Shown: positions 10,197 through 20,873, counted from the first letter of the stretch. The stretch: 64,000 bases of DNA from Spongiibacter sp. IMCC21906 (GCF_001010805.1 NZ_CP011477.1:3404501-3468500), one strand, 5' to 3'. Made by a program: numbers and translations. Notes: generated by a model not told the origin, from the sequence alone.

Positions 10197-10808
10197 TTAA
10201 CGCGCCATACCATCCAACGCTTCTTGCAGTAGGTTTAAGCGCTGAACAGGATCATCTGTAGCCAGCAATTGCTGCGCAACTTTAGCGTCTATCGGCAACA
10301 TCTGGGCCAAACGGTTTGCCAACAAGCCCGCTTCATCCACTTCGAGGGACATTCCCAACCGTTGAATATGAGGGTGCTCACCTAACTGCAATAATAGCCG
10401 TTGTAATTCCTCAGTGTACTCGGGTAGTTGCACATCAGCGTCTTCTGGCAACCAACTCACATCGCCCAGGCACAAGCCGCTATCACTCTGACGGCTGGCA
10501 TTAACCCGAAAGCGTCTGCCTCCTTCAACCACAATGCCCAACAGCCCGTCAGCGGTCTGGTCCCAGTCGGCAATATTGGCTTCGGTCCCCACAGCAGCTA
10601 AACCAGGCAAGGCCCCATTACCCTGCAATACTTCGCTGCCGCCATCTTGCAGCCAAACAATGCCAAAGGTTTTCTGCTCTCTTAAACAGTCCCGCACTAA
10701 ATCCAAATATCGCCGTTCAAAAATCCTCAGGGCGGTTCGGCCACCGGGAAACAAAACACTGCGTAGCGGAAATAAGGGGTAATCCGCTTGCCGATCAGTC
10801 ACGTTCAC
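10197..10808 (-). CDS. Lon N-terminal (substrate-binding) domain protein
   Basis: A 203-residue stand-alone Lon N-terminal/PUA-like domain protein. The opening FPLRSVLFPGGRTALRIFE and FERRYLDLVRDC are the family signature, and no AAA+ or protease part follows. Such proteins are widespread in proteobacteria; the exact role is unknown, with protein binding the usual assumption. The gene overlaps the end of the MMPL exporter gene by 14 bases, so they are cotranscribed. A terminator-like hairpin follows. Confidence 0.85.
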   Translation of the reverse strand: MNVTDRQADYPLFPLRSVLFPGGRTALRIFERRYLDLVRDCLREQKTFGIVWLQDGGSEVLQGNGALPGLAAVGTEANIADWDQTADGLLGIVVEGGRRFRVNASRQSDSGLCLGDVSWLPEDADVQLPEYTEELQRLLLQLGEHPHIQRLGMSLEVDEAGLLANRLAQMLPIDAKVAQQLLATDDPVQRLNLLQEALDGMAR

Positions 10809-13431
10809 TTTCTGGTCCCATGGGTTTAATTAACAAAATCAGCTTGGGCAATAACATCATTGAACCCAGCAATGCTGCCAGCATTGCCCCTGCCGTTAAC
10901 AAGCCAAAGTAAATACTGGGAGTAAAATTGGACAACGCCAAGATTGAGAAACCAAAAATAATGATCACCGAAGTGTAATACATCGCCCGACCAATACTGG
11001 CATGGCAACGATACATGGTGTCGATATAATTACGATCCACCGGAAACTCCGCCATAAAACGATGCACATAGTGAATGGCGTGATCGACACCAATCCCCAC
11101 CGTAATCGCGGCGATAGTAATGGTCATCATATCAAGCGGAATACCCGCCAAACCCATACTACCCAGCACCATGCCCGCCGCAAGCAGGTTAGGAGCCAAC
11201 GCAATTAACGCCAGCGTGACAGAACGGAACAAGACCATAAACATCACCAAAATGGCGACAAAGACCGCACTCAAAGTCAGAATTTGCGAAGAAAACAAGC
11301 TCTGCAGCATATTGTTGTACAACACCAACATGCCGGTTAGGTGCACCTGCTCATCGCTAAAGCCCAGCTCGTCCACCAAATGATGGCGAACCTGTTTTAA
11401 TAACTCATCCCGGCGCAGGCTGCGGCTGGTTTCCTTCACCCTCAAGCTAATCCGCACTTGATCTGCCTCAGCAGAAAAATAAGGATCAATCAAAATATCA
11501 GAGATGGACGCTGGCAACGCGCGCGAGGCCAAAGCTAACTGCAAGTCATCGACATTGCCCATCACCATGCCCATCAGGTCATAGAAGGTCGCCAACGACA
11601 GTACTTTACCCGTTTCGTCCAAGCCATCAACGTAATCGTGAACTTCTTTTACCCGGCGCAAACCCGCCACTGAGAACCAATCACTTTTGGCGGTTTTAGC
11701 TTTGGCGCCACTGCCCGACCCAAAATCCGCTACATCATCGCCAAAGTCATCATTGAAGTCAGCGCTGAAATCCGCTGCATCGTCACTAAAATCATCCGCA
11801 AACTCATCATCGAAATCATTGGCAGCAGCACTGTTATTGGCTGGCCCCTCAGAAAAATCGCCAGAGAATTCGCCGTCATCTTCTGGTACCACAGCCCCAG
11901 CTGGTTCTGCGTAAACGGGGCCATCTATGACAATATCCAAAGCAATAGTGCCGCCCAACTCGGCGTCAATGGTTTCCATACCCTGATAAATTTCGGTGTC
12001 TTCATTGAAGTAATCAATAAAGCGATTTTCAACTTTGAGCTGGGTGACACCCCAAACGCTCAGTGCCAGCAACGCCAAAGCCACCAATAAAATACCGCCA
12101 CCAAAACGCTGGGTAATCATCGCAAAATAGCGAGTCAACGACCCCTCACCTTCTGCGCCGCCCTTTTCTTCTTTGGCGGGGAGCAACATCAAAATCGCGG
12201 GCAACACCACAAAGCTGACCACCATGGCGACGACCACACCAATGGTCATCATCCAACCAAAATCAATAACCGGGCGAATGCCGCTGATGACCAAGGAGCC
12301 AAAGGCCACCAAGGTTGTCAGCGCGGTATAAATACAGGGCCGCGCCATCATGCTGACGGTTTCAGATACGCGCTCAAACTGGCCCAAGCCAGGACTGTTG
12401 GCGGAAATCTCTCGATAACGCACCACCAAATGGATAGTGATGGCCAGGGTAATAATGAGCAGCAAGGCAACAAAATTGGCAGAAATGACCGTGAGTTTCC
12501 AATCTAAAAAACTCAATAAACCCATCATAAATACGACAGTAATCACGCAGGTACTTAAGGGAATAAGCACCCAGCGAAGACTGCGGAAAATCACCACCAG
12601 CAAGGCAACAATAAACAGCAAGATACCGCTGCCAAAAACTTTTAAATCGCTTTTAACAAAATCAATCATGTCGACGGCGATCATCGGCACCCCGCCCAAA
12701 AACAGCTGGGCGTCACCACGGTAGTCGTCAAGAATGGTTCGGGCTTTTGATACCAAGTCAGCTTGGCGGTTTTGAATCTGGCTGAGGTATTCTGAAAACT
12801 CCTGCTCAACCCCTTCTAACTTTTGGGCCTCAGCCGCAGAAATAATGCCTGCGTTATCTTTGTCCCGAAGCGCTTCACGCCTGTTTAACAACTCGTGATA
12901 GCGCGCATCCCGTTCCAAATTGACCTGCAGCGCAGTCGTGGAGCCATCCGTACTGGTCAGCAATGATTTATAAATAGGGCTGGTCGCAAGTTCTTTGGCC
13001 ACCAAGGATTTATCAATGCCCGGTGTCCGCAAGGTTGGAATCTCGCCTGCCGCCACTTGACCTAGCGTCACCGGCGGGCTTTCGAGCAAGGGCACGTCCA
13101 GAATCGACGTTACCCCCGACACATTGGGCAACTGGGCCAAGCGTCCCCGCAACTCATCCAGTAGCGCCAGATGCTTATCCGACAGCAGGCCACCTTCGTT
13201 GGGCTGATAGGTGACAATTAAGAAATCTTCCGTACCGTAGCGCTTGCTAATTTCGCGGTAGTACTCAAGGGATTTATCGCCCTCCAAGACCAAAGCATCG
13301 GCCGAGGCGTCCATTTTCAGGCTGGGAATATAACTGCCTAAAAACCCCACTAGAGCCAAAAGCACAATCAATACCCACAGGGCTTTTCTCAAAACCAACT
13401 GTTGGTACAGGGACGCAAGCGCAGTACTCAT
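10795..13431 (-). CDS. RND-superfamily MMPL-type transporter
   Basis: An 878-residue inner-membrane protein with two homologous halves. Each half has one N-terminal membrane helix, a large periplasmic loop and five clustered helices. Hydrophobic clusters lie at about residues 17-37, 265-420, 445-465 and 715-870. Segments such as LAITIHLVVRYRE and AAITVGIGVDHAIHYVHRF are typical of MMPL/hopanoid-type RND proteins, which move lipids or hydrophobic solutes using the proton gradient. The second periplasmic loop carries an unusual Asp/Phe-rich insert (about 510-580). The substrate cannot be told from sequence. Neighbours ubiX and the Lon-domain gene do not define it. Confidence 0.85.
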   Translation of the reverse strand: MSTALASLYQQLVLRKALWVLIVLLALVGFLGSYIPSLKMDASADALVLEGDKSLEYYREISKRYGTEDFLIVTYQPNEGGLLSDKHLALLDELRGRLAQLPNVSGVTSILDVPLLESPPVTLGQVAAGEIPTLRTPGIDKSLVAKELATSPIYKSLLTSTDGSTTALQVNLERDARYHELLNRREALRDKDNAGIISAAEAQKLEGVEQEFSEYLSQIQNRQADLVSKARTILDDYRGDAQLFLGGVPMIAVDMIDFVKSDLKVFGSGILLFIVALLVVIFRSLRWVLIPLSTCVITVVFMMGLLSFLDWKLTVISANFVALLLIITLAITIHLVVRYREISANSPGLGQFERVSETVSMMARPCIYTALTTLVAFGSLVISGIRPVIDFGWMMTIGVVVAMVVSFVVLPAILMLLPAKEEKGGAEGEGSLTRYFAMITQRFGGGILLVALALLALSVWGVTQLKVENRFIDYFNEDTEIYQGMETIDAELGGTIALDIVIDGPVYAEPAGAVVPEDDGEFSGDFSEGPANNSAAANDFDDEFADDFSDDAADFSADFNDDFGDDVADFGSGSGAKAKTAKSDWFSVAGLRRVKEVHDYVDGLDETGKVLSLATFYDLMGMVMGNVDDLQLALASRALPASISDILIDPYFSAEADQVRISLRVKETSRSLRRDELLKQVRHHLVDELGFSDEQVHLTGMLVLYNNMLQSLFSSQILTLSAVFVAILVMFMVLFRSVTLALIALAPNLLAAGMVLGSMGLAGIPLDMMTITIAAITVGIGVDHAIHYVHRFMAEFPVDRNYIDTMYRCHASIGRAMYYTSVIIIFGFSILALSNFTPSIYFGLLTAGAMLAALLGSMMLLPKLILLIKPMGPESERD

Positions 13432-13460
13432 TGTATTTCCTTATTCATTATAAATAGGCT

Positions 13461-14060
13461 TTATTCGCCCCAACGGGCAACGAGCTTTTGTTCAATACCC
13501 AAATGGTCAAGAATCCGGGCCACCACAAAATCCACCACATCATCGACGCTTTGGGGCTTGCGATAAAAACCGGGAGAGGCGGGCATAATCGTCGCCCCCA
13601 TTTGGCTTAGCGTCAGCATATGCTGCAAGTGAATACTGGATAGCGGCATCTCCCGGGTCACCAATATCAATTGGCGACGTTCTTTCAACACCACGTCTGC
13701 GGCCCGCTCTATCAGATTATTACTGGCCCCACAGGCAATAGCAGATAAAGTGCCGGTACTCGCCGGGCACACCACCATACTGCCAGGCGCGCCGCTGCCA
13801 GAAGCCACCGGCGCCATCCAGTCCTCTCGACCATATACCTGCAACTGCTCAGGACTGCAGCCATAATGCTCGCAAAGCTGACGGCGCATAGCTTCGGGCT
13901 TAGGCGGCAAGCTCATGTCTGTTTCCGTCGCGATCACCAGCAGCGCCGCTTTGGAAACCATCAAATGGACGGTACAGCCTGCTTGCAGCAAACAATCCAT
14001 CAACCGCAAACCATACTGGGCACCCGACGCGCCGGTCATGGCCAAACTTATCGGCTTCAT
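13461..14060 (-). CDS. ubiX: Flavin prenyltransferase UbiX
   Basis: Makes the prenylated FMN cofactor used by UbiD decarboxylase in ubiquinone synthesis. The 199-residue protein begins with the flavoprotein fold [15 protein letters not shown] and contains [25 protein letters not shown] and [14 protein letters not shown], diagnostic segments for this family. It starts four bases inside the end of mpl (ATGA overlap). Confidence 0.94.
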   Translation of the reverse strand: MKPISLAMTGASGAQYGLRLMDCLLQAGCTVHLMVSKAALLVIATETDMSLPPKPEAMRRQLCEHYGCSPEQLQVYGREDWMAPVASGSGAPGSMVVCPASTGTLSAIACGASNNLIERAADVVLKERRQLILVTREMPLSSIHLQHMLTLSQMGATIMPASPGFYRKPQSVDDVVDFVVARILDHLGIEQKLVARWGE

Positions 14061-15442
14061 GGCAGATCGCTCCAGCGCTGACGCAAAGCCGCGACGATAC
14101 GCGAATGCACACCATCAAAGCCGCCATTACTCATAATGACTAAATGATCACCAGCTTTCAGACTCGTTTCCAATTCTTTGATGGTCAGCTCCAAGTTTGT
14201 GCTCAAGCGGGCCGGCACCGGACTATCGGCAATCACCGAGTCCAGCGACCAATCTAATCCCGGTGGTTGATACCACACTACCTCATCGGCAGCGGCCACC
14301 GACACCGGCAAGCGCTCGCGATATATTCCCATACGCATCGTATTGGAACGCGGTTCTATCAACACCACAATCCGGCCATCAACCCGCCCCCGCAAGCCTT
14401 CCAAGGTAGTCGCTATGGCCGTAGGGTGGTGGGCAAAATCGTCGTATACCGAGATGCCAGCAATAGTGGCCAACAACTCCATGCGCCGTTTTACCCCCTG
14501 AAACACATTCAGCGCTTCAATCGCGAAGGGTGGCAACACCCCAACATGGTGAGCCGCCGCAATCGCGCCCAGGGCATTATGCAGATTATGCGCACCGGTG
14601 TGGGCCCACTTCACCTCACCCTGCAGCTCGCCGCGGTGATACACCTCAAAGTGAGAGAAATCCGGCTCCAAGGGATTTCCTTGCCAATCAGCCGCCAAGG
14701 CTCCCGACTTAACCGCCGCCAAGCTTTGTACATCACTCCAGCACCCCATCTCAACCACCTCCTCCAGCGCGGCATCGTCTTGAGGAAGCAGAATGCGGCC
14801 ACCACTGGGAATGGTGCGGATTAAATGATGAAACTGCCGCTGAATCGCGGCCAGATCATCAAAGATATCAGCGTGATCAAATTCCAAATTGTTGAGAATG
14901 GCCGTGCGGGGCCGGTAGTGAACAAACTTAGAGCGCTTATCAAAAAAGGCGCTATCGTATTCATCGGCCTCAATGACAAAAAAATCAGAACCGCCCAAAC
15001 GGGCAGACTGACCGAAGTCACCGGGCACCCCACCAATCAAAAACCCCGGCTCGTAGCCGTTGTGCTCAAGCACCCATGCCAACATAGAGCTGGTGGTGGT
15101 TTTGCCGTGGGTACCGGCACAAGCCAACACCCATCGGTCTTGCAGCACTTGCTCACAAAGCCATTGCGGACCCGAGGTGTAACGCAGCCCCCGGTCCAAC
15201 ATATATTCCACGGCGGGATTGCCGCGACTCATGGCGTTACCCACAATTACCAAATCCGGCGCGGGGTCTAGGTGCGAGGGGTCGTACCCCTCCATCAGAC
15301 CAATGCCCTGGGCTTCCAACTGGGTACTCATGGGAGGATAAACATTGGCGTCAGAACCGGTCACCTCGTGACCCAGCTCCCGAGCTAAAATAGCCAGCCC
15401 ACCCATAAAGGTGCCGCAAATGCCCAAAATATGAAGATGCAT
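14057..15442 (-). CDS. mpl: UDP-N-acetylmuramate:L-Ala-gamma-D-Glu-meso-DAP ligase Mpl
   Basis: Reattaches recycled murein tripeptide to UDP-MurNAc in the cytoplasm. It has the Mur-ligase N-terminal domain ([14 protein letters not shown]), the ATP-binding P-loop [12 protein letters not shown] (about residues 109-120) and the Mur C-terminal segment [12 protein letters not shown]. From the ATG at 15442 it has 461 residues, the family length. An in-frame GTG at 15457 would add five residues. There is no Shine-Dalgarno sequence for either, because the start abuts the T-tract of the upstream porin terminator (see 15443-15478). Confidence 0.93.
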   Translation of the reverse strand: MHLHILGICGTFMGGLAILARELGHEVTGSDANVYPPMSTQLEAQGIGLMEGYDPSHLDPAPDLVIVGNAMSRGNPAVEYMLDRGLRYTSGPQWLCEQVLQDRWVLACAGTHGKTTTSSMLAWVLEHNGYEPGFLIGGVPGDFGQSARLGGSDFFVIEADEYDSAFFDKRSKFVHYRPRTAILNNLEFDHADIFDDLAAIQRQFHHLIRTIPSGGRILLPQDDAALEEVVEMGCWSDVQSLAAVKSGALAADWQGNPLEPDFSHFEVYHRGELQGEVKWAHTGAHNLHNALGAIAAAHHVGVLPPFAIEALNVFQGVKRRMELLATIAGISVYDDFAHHPTAIATTLEGLRGRVDGRIVVLIEPRSNTMRMGIYRERLPVSVAAADEVVWYQPPGLDWSLDSVIADSPVPARLSTNLELTIKELETSLKAGDHLVIMSNGGFDGVHSRIVAALRQRWSDLP

Positions 15443-15478
15443 AAATAAAAATGCCACACAGAATCAACTGTGTGGCAT
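15443..15478 (-). terminator. Rho-independent terminator of the porin gene, abutting the mpl start
   Basis: 15451-15461 and 15468-15478 form a perfect 11-bp inverted repeat around a 6-base loop. Read on the minus strand it is followed by TTTTATTT and then at once by the mpl ATG. It lies 90 bases beyond the porin stop, so it is well placed to end that transcript. Confidence 0.8.
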
Positions 15479-15568
15479 GTTATCACCGCCGTTACGCTAT
15501 CTCTACGGACTAAAAGCCCTATCCAGAAAAGCGTCACGCATAGCGAATGTGGAACAACACCTTAAAGC

Positions 15569-16783
15569 TTAGAAACTCATCCCCACCCACAACCACAAAA
15601 TATCGCTATCCACTTTGTAATCATCGGCAGAATAAGCCGCGTACTTGATGCCCGCATTATAGTTTTTAGCAAACTTGCGGCTGTACACCATATTCCATTC
15701 ATCGCCGTAATCTTCCATGCCGGGCGAATCTTCATCGGCGCTGTATTCATGATAAATGACAGCCCAGCTCCCCCCCGCCAAACTGCCACCCACCGAAGCG
15801 TAGGTATCGACCAAACCGCCCGCCGGAGTGCCCCCGACAATAAACTGATCAGCCCAGCCGTTAAATTTATGTAACGTGGCCAACGGCGTCTGGAACGATG
15901 CCATGCCGTCATCTGAGCCCAGCACCTCATAACCGAACTTGGCGGTAATACCGGCCACCGCAACACCACCTTCAAGCAATGTATAATCAGTGTCACTTTC
16001 AGCGCCCGCGCCATCAAAGCTCTGACTTGCCAACTCAGCGGTGTAAAGCAACTTGACCTCCCCCGCTGGCACACTGCCATTTAAACTGACGCCGAAGGTA
16101 TCCCGCTCATTCTGTGGACCATCGACATAATCAATCAGGTAGCTGTAAGCCACTATTTTCCCGATGGGGCTGGCATACGCCGCATTAAAGAAATGATTCT
16201 GGGCTTCAGCATCGGTTTCTTCCGCAAAAATACCGTTTACCTGAGAAACATAGGCATAGCTCAAGGTGAGTTTTTCCATTGGCGCGTAACTCAAGGTCAG
16301 TCCATCATAGGTTTGACGATCCTGCCGCCACCCTACATGACCGACAAAACGGTGGTTATCATAGCTAATGACTTGACGACCCAACCTGGCAGTAAAAGTA
16401 CCCGCTTTATATTGGATAAAACCTTGATCTAACTCGGTGTGTTCAGGGTCGGCAATAACCGAATACTGACCGACGTTGTAGCCAGTCGGAACTACTGCGT
16501 AATCGCCCACACCTCCCACTATTCGATTGTCCTCAAATTCAACCGTAGCAGAGAAACCCTCAAGCTCGCCGGTGATATAACCAATCCGGCTGCGAAGGGT
16601 TAATGCACTGGCATTATCCAATGCGTTATCTTGATCGACGGATTCATAGCGCAGGCGAAAATCGCCAAAGGCTTTGCCACCCGTCACAGCATCAGTAAAA
16701 GCATCTGCAGACACCCCTGCCACCGAAAATCCAGCTGCAGCGATGATCGACGCACTTAACAACTTTGTATGAAATTTTCTCAT
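15569..16783 (-). CDS. Outer-membrane beta-barrel porin (alginate-export-like)
   Basis: A 404-residue protein with a clear signal peptide (cleavage near residue 26, after GVSADA or just before it) and a chain of alternating amphipathic strands ending in an aromatic residue (WVGMSF), the mark of an outer-membrane barrel. Segments such as GDFRLRYESVDQDNA, LTLRSRIGYITGELEGFSA and RLGRQVISYDNHRFVG resemble the alginate-export/OprB-like porin group. The substrate is not known. A good ribosome site AAGGAGAGG precedes the ATG. It is a single-gene unit with its own terminator. Confidence 0.82.
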   Translation of the reverse strand: MRKFHTKLLSASIIAAAGFSVAGVSADAFTDAVTGGKAFGDFRLRYESVDQDNALDNASALTLRSRIGYITGELEGFSATVEFEDNRIVGGVGDYAVVPTGYNVGQYSVIADPEHTELDQGFIQYKAGTFTARLGRQVISYDNHRFVGHVGWRQDRQTYDGLTLSYAPMEKLTLSYAYVSQVNGIFAEETDAEAQNHFFNAAYASPIGKIVAYSYLIDYVDGPQNERDTFGVSLNGSVPAGEVKLLYTAELASQSFDGAGAESDTDYTLLEGGVAVAGITAKFGYEVLGSDDGMASFQTPLATLHKFNGWADQFIVGGTPAGGLVDTYASVGGSLAGGSWAVIYHEYSADEDSPGMEDYGDEWNMVYSRKFAKNYNAGIKYAAYSADDYKVDSDILWLWVGMSF

Positions 16784-17342
16784 TGGAAACCTCTCCTTAA
16801 TACCATCGATAAATGACGTTTTTTTAATTCCCTGAATTGGTAGGAAGCGCTGTTTTACAGAAAACCAATCGATACGCAGTTATTATAACTGGCTTCATTT
16901 TCGGTAAATCACACTCAAGCAATACGCCTACACACCAAGCACAAACTGTTGATCACCACAAATAAAACCCAAGTTCTACGAGGTTAAAATTCTCAACTTT
17001 CAGCACGGTATCTCCCCGCGCTAAAGTGAAGAAACGACACAACAGCATGAACGAAGTCGGTCTCCAACGACCCATTCAAAACTACTTTCAAAGCTAGTAC
17101 AGCAAGCCCTATGCCAAAGCGATAAACCACAGCAAAATTCAACTAAACGGAGGGTAAACAGGGCGATAAAGCGCGAAGAGGCTGCAAAAACATGCAAAAT
17201 AAATACTTGTTCAACAGAAGGCACAGCAATAGTGCAGAAAGATAATAACCACTGGCGCCATAACAAATCACTTTCGCACCATTTGCGAACACCACAGCAA
17301 GATTCTTGTTTTTATAGGCGCACCAACAAAGTGACGAAAATG
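16784..17342. other. Intergenic region upstream of the porin with a candidate promoter
   Basis: No credible gene. On the minus strand a TATAAT -10 hexamer (complement of 16881-16886) lies inside the near-perfect palindrome CAGTTATTATAACTG (16876-16890), about 95 bases before the porin start. No good -35 is present, which would fit an activator-dependent promoter. Short cysteine-rich open frames at 17021-17400 have no ribosome site or recognisable features and are rejected. Confidence 0.4.
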
Positions 17343-19061
17343 CTAACGCTGTAAACTCCAAAGCAGCAGCAACAGCAGCACTCCGGATACGGTTTGCCAA
17401 AATCGCAGGGGGTTTCTTGCCAGCAAGGGCTGCTGACCGGGAGGAGAAAACGAGGGGTTTGGATTACGCAGGTCGTGAACAAACTCGGCCATATCAGCAT
17501 AGCGCAGCTCCGGACTGATGCTCAGAGCCTTTTCTAAGGCCGCATCCATCCACAGTGGCACATGGGGGTTGTAGTGACTTGCCGGAATGTATTCCAGGCG
17601 CCGATAAGCCACCGTACTGGCGGTCTCGGCAAGCTTACCCCGATAGGGATGGGTGCCGGTAAGCATCTCGAAAACCACCACCGCCAGCGAAAATTGATCA
17701 ATTTTTGCGGTGCTTGAACGACCTAGAACCTGCTCTGGCGCAGAATAATGCGCCGTTCCCAGGCAAGTGTCTCGGACTATGGGAGAGGCAATTTCAGCAA
17801 GGCCTGCCACATGACAGGAGCCGAAGTCGATAACACAGGCGCTGCCATCGCTGCGCAGCAGAATATTCTCTGGCTTTATGTCTTGGTGGATCGTATCCCG
17901 TCGATGCATCGCCAATAAGCCTTTTGCAATTTCTGCAACAATATCCACCACATCTTGCGGTACGGGCTTGTCGTGACGCTGCATCCACTGCGCTAGCGTT
18001 TCGCCATCGATATACTCGGTAAGATAATAAAGACAGCTGGCTGGCACCGGCAACTCAACTACCTCAACCACATGGGGACTGGAAATGCGCTTACCGATCC
18101 AGCCTTCCAGTACAAACCGCTCAAGATAGGCCGGATCGTCTTCAAAATTCGCAGACGGCGTTTTCATGGCGTAAAACTGGCCACTCTCAGCATCGCGAAC
18201 CTTATAAATCTGGCTGCGAGAACTTGCATGAAGCTCGGCCTCGACCACCACGCCATCAAGGCGATCACCCGCTTTTAAATCGGGGGCTAACGGCAATGCG
18301 GTAAGTCGGCGATACACCTCGTCGGCGTTTTCTCCAGGCAAGCCATCCACTCGCAACAGCTGGCAGCTAAGATTATCGTCACTGCCCACCGCCAGCGCAG
18401 ACTCAAGCAAACGACCACAACAGGCATCCAGGTTATCCCCCGCCTGAGCGAGCAGCGCGCTTATCGCAGACGAGTTTAAAAACCCATGCACACCATCGGT
18501 GGTCAGTAAAAAAAGATCATCAGGCTCAACATCCACCGCCCGATAATCCACATCCAAATTACTATCGAGACCCATCGCCCTGGTTAAGTAGCTGTGCTTC
18601 TCGTTAATTTGTCGGGCATGGTCCCGGCTCAACTGCTCCAACACACCAGATCGATAGCGATAAATCCGGCTGTCACCAACATGAAAAAGATGGGCGGTTC
18701 TGGATTTAATCACCGCAATACTGAGTGTGGACACATAGCCTTTTTCAGCCTGAGCGTAGTGCCGCCCCTGACTGAATAGCCAGCGATTTAGCGCGGTAAT
18801 CACCTGCTGCGCCGACCGTTTCACAGACCACGAGTCGGGGGTAGAAAAATAATCCTGGAGAAACCCTTTAACGCAGGTTTCCGCCGCCTCTTTTCCCGCC
18901 TCAGCGGCAGACACCCCATCTGCAATCACCGCCACCGCGCCTTTGGTAATCAGCGCGCTGCCGGTTGGAATTAAAATACCAAGACTATCTTCATTAATCG
19001 ATTTACACCCGGCCGAGCTCAGCTGCGCTGCACTGCAGCGCAAACCTGTCTCAAAATGCAT
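17343..19061 (-). CDS. PP2C phosphatase / serine-threonine kinase fusion, membrane-anchored
   Basis: A 572-residue signalling protein. Residues ~10-240 are a PP2C phosphatase with metal-binding segments VIADGVSAAEAGKEAA, HVGDSRIYRYR, LLTTDGVHGFL and SDDNLSC. Residues ~265-540 are a Hanks-type kinase with the lysine in YAMKTPS, the catalytic loop HQDIKPENIL and IDFGSC. The C-terminal FWQTVSGVLLLLLLW is one membrane anchor. The kinase loop has HQD instead of HRD. It lies 28 bases after nasA on the same strand. The same kinase-nasA-nirBD neighbourhood is known in Pseudomonas aeruginosa, so a link to nitrate transport or assimilation is plausible but unproven. A TSS/secretion link is not suggested by any neighbour. 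Confidence 0.88.
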   Translation of the reverse strand: MHFETGLRCSAAQLSSAGCKSINEDSLGILIPTGSALITKGAVAVIADGVSAAEAGKEAAETCVKGFLQDYFSTPDSWSVKRSAQQVITALNRWLFSQGRHYAQAEKGYVSTLSIAVIKSRTAHLFHVGDSRIYRYRSGVLEQLSRDHARQINEKHSYLTRAMGLDSNLDVDYRAVDVEPDDLFLLTTDGVHGFLNSSAISALLAQAGDNLDACCGRLLESALAVGSDDNLSCQLLRVDGLPGENADEVYRRLTALPLAPDLKAGDRLDGVVVEAELHASSRSQIYKVRDAESGQFYAMKTPSANFEDDPAYLERFVLEGWIGKRISSPHVVEVVELPVPASCLYYLTEYIDGETLAQWMQRHDKPVPQDVVDIVAEIAKGLLAMHRRDTIHQDIKPENILLRSDGSACVIDFGSCHVAGLAEIASPIVRDTCLGTAHYSAPEQVLGRSSTAKIDQFSLAVVVFEMLTGTHPYRGKLAETASTVAYRRLEYIPASHYNPHVPLWMDAALEKALSISPELRYADMAEFVHDLRNPNPSFSPPGQQPLLARNPLRFWQTVSGVLLLLLLWSLQR

Positions 19062-19089
19062 GCGCGACGCTCTGACCCAATGCCATCAT

Positions 19090-20562
19090 TTAACCCACTT
19101 CCACCAAGGCCACACTGCCATCGTCATTCAGTTCAGCGACATGACCTTTGGGCTCTTCTAAAAACTGCACCGCAAAGAACACCACTGCCGCGCAAGCTGA
19201 AATTACCATAAAGAAGGACGAAGCATCGACAAAAGACAACACCGTCAGAAAAATCACCGCACCCACATTACCATAGGCACCGGTCATCCCAGCGATCTGC
19301 CCAGTCATACTACGCTTTACCAAAGGCACAATGGCAAACACCGCACCCTCACCTGCCTGCACAAAGAAAGAGCAACACATTGTCGCAATCACTGCCAAGG
19401 CAATTGGCCACGCGGGATTAATTTGGCTCAGTACGATATACCCCACCGCCAAACCGGCTACCAATACTGACAGCGACTTACGGCGGCCCACTTTATCCGA
19501 CAGATAACCGCCACTGGGACGGGCCACTAAATTCATAAACGCAAAACCCGACGCCAACAACCCCGCCGTCACCGCAGTCAGCTCAAACGTTTCCATAAAG
19601 AACAATGGCAACATCGACACCACCGCCAGCTCAGAACCAAAGGTAACGAAATAGGCGACATTCAAAATGGCCACTTGCTTAAACTTATAACGCTGCATTT
19701 CTGGGATGGGGATACCCTTAATGGCATCACTGTTTACCCGCAAAATTTGGCTGATCTGCACGACAAACAACACCGCAAGCACGCCGTAAATTGCCGTTGC
19801 GGCCCAATCTGTTAGCAAGCCTAAATTAGTGGGAGACAACTTCCACGTCAGCACAGCCAGCGCCAAATACATTGGCACGCACATCGCAATATAAAACACC
19901 AAGTCCCGACGATTACTCACCACCAAGCCACCCGACTTTTTAGGCTTAAAGTAAGTTGCGCCCTTTGGGGTATTACGCGCTCGTAAATAAAAGAACACGC
20001 CATAAGCCGCCGCAATAACACCGGTTGTCGCGGTAGCATAACGCCAGCCATCGGGGCCACCATACATAATGGCCAGGGTTGGCAGCGACATGGCTGCCGC
20101 CGCCGAACCAAAATTCCCCCAACCGCCATATACACCTTCAGCCAAACCCACCTGGCGAGCCGGAAACCACTCTCCTACCAAGCGAATGCCAATAACAAAG
20201 CCCGCGCCAATAAAGCCCATACAAAAACGCAGTAAAGCAATTTGCTCGTAGTTATCGGCAAAAGCAAAAGCGCAACAAATTGCCCCACCGACAATCAACA
20301 GCGAACTAAAAACAATGCGGGGACCAAAGCGGTCCACCAGCATACCAACGACTACTCGCGCAGGGATGGTCAACGCCACATTAAGAATCATCAACGCTTT
20401 AACTTGCTGACTACTCAGATCAAAAGCTTCTTTGATAGAAACCAGCAGCGGCGCATGGTTAAACCACACAACAAAGGTTAGAAAAAACGCAAACCAGCTT
20501 AAATGCAGCAAACGTATTTTGTCCTGCTTAAGGTCCAGCAGGTTTAGATGTGAGGAAGACAT
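19090..20562 (-). CDS. nasA: Nitrate/nitrite MFS transporter (NarK/NasA family)
   Basis: A 490-residue major-facilitator protein with about 12 membrane segments, for assimilatory nitrate uptake. The nitrate signature is visible as [13 protein letters not shown] in the fifth segment. Further typical segments are [16 protein letters not shown] near the start and [19 protein letters not shown]. It is divergent from nirB and has its own sigma-54-like promoter sequence; a GGAG ribosome site precedes the ATG. The neighbouring nirBD and PP2C-kinase genes support nitrate rather than another anion. Confidence 0.9.
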   Translation of the reverse strand: MSSSHLNLLDLKQDKIRLLHLSWFAFFLTFVVWFNHAPLLVSIKEAFDLSSQQVKALMILNVALTIPARVVVGMLVDRFGPRIVFSSLLIVGGAICCAFAFADNYEQIALLRFCMGFIGAGFVIGIRLVGEWFPARQVGLAEGVYGGWGNFGSAAAAMSLPTLAIMYGGPDGWRYATATTGVIAAAYGVFFYLRARNTPKGATYFKPKKSGGLVVSNRRDLVFYIAMCVPMYLALAVLTWKLSPTNLGLLTDWAATAIYGVLAVLFVVQISQILRVNSDAIKGIPIPEMQRYKFKQVAILNVAYFVTFGSELAVVSMLPLFFMETFELTAVTAGLLASGFAFMNLVARPSGGYLSDKVGRRKSLSVLVAGLAVGYIVLSQINPAWPIALAVIATMCCSFFVQAGEGAVFAIVPLVKRSMTGQIAGMTGAYGNVGAVIFLTVLSFVDASSFFMVISACAAVVFFAVQFLEEPKGHVAELNDDGSVALVEVG

Positions 20563-20604
20563 CTCAAACTCCAGTCATCGGCAATAGCAATGGCGACTAG
20601 CACA

Positions 20605-20619
20605 GCAAGGGCTATGCCA
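20605..20619 (-). promoter_or_regulatory. Candidate sigma-54 promoter of nasA
   Basis: The complement reads TGGCAT-AGCCC-TTGC, with the invariant GG and GC separated by exactly ten bases. It differs from TGGCAC-N5-TTGC at one position. A start near 20593 gives a leader of about 31 bases before the nasA ATG. Confidence 0.6.
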
Positions 20620-20873
20620 GCCGCAGCAAGAAGCCATCCAAAAAATAATTAAGCCATTGAATTAAAAGAATAAATTTATATATCAACCGCAAAAACGACC
20701 CAACTTGGTGCGACCGACAATTCCAGAACAATAACCGCAAAGCACCAATATCGAACATTCCGCCCCAACACTTTGCAGCGCACCGGCTGATTTCCACACC
20801 AAAAACGCCCCAAAAAAACGCAAAAAATAATTTTATTATTATTTATCAACACCTTACGAAAACATAAAGATAA

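Noticed and set aside
17021-17500. Cysteine- and leucine-rich small frames near the kinase 3-prime end
   Set aside because: No ribosome site, odd composition, partly overlapping the kinase gene.
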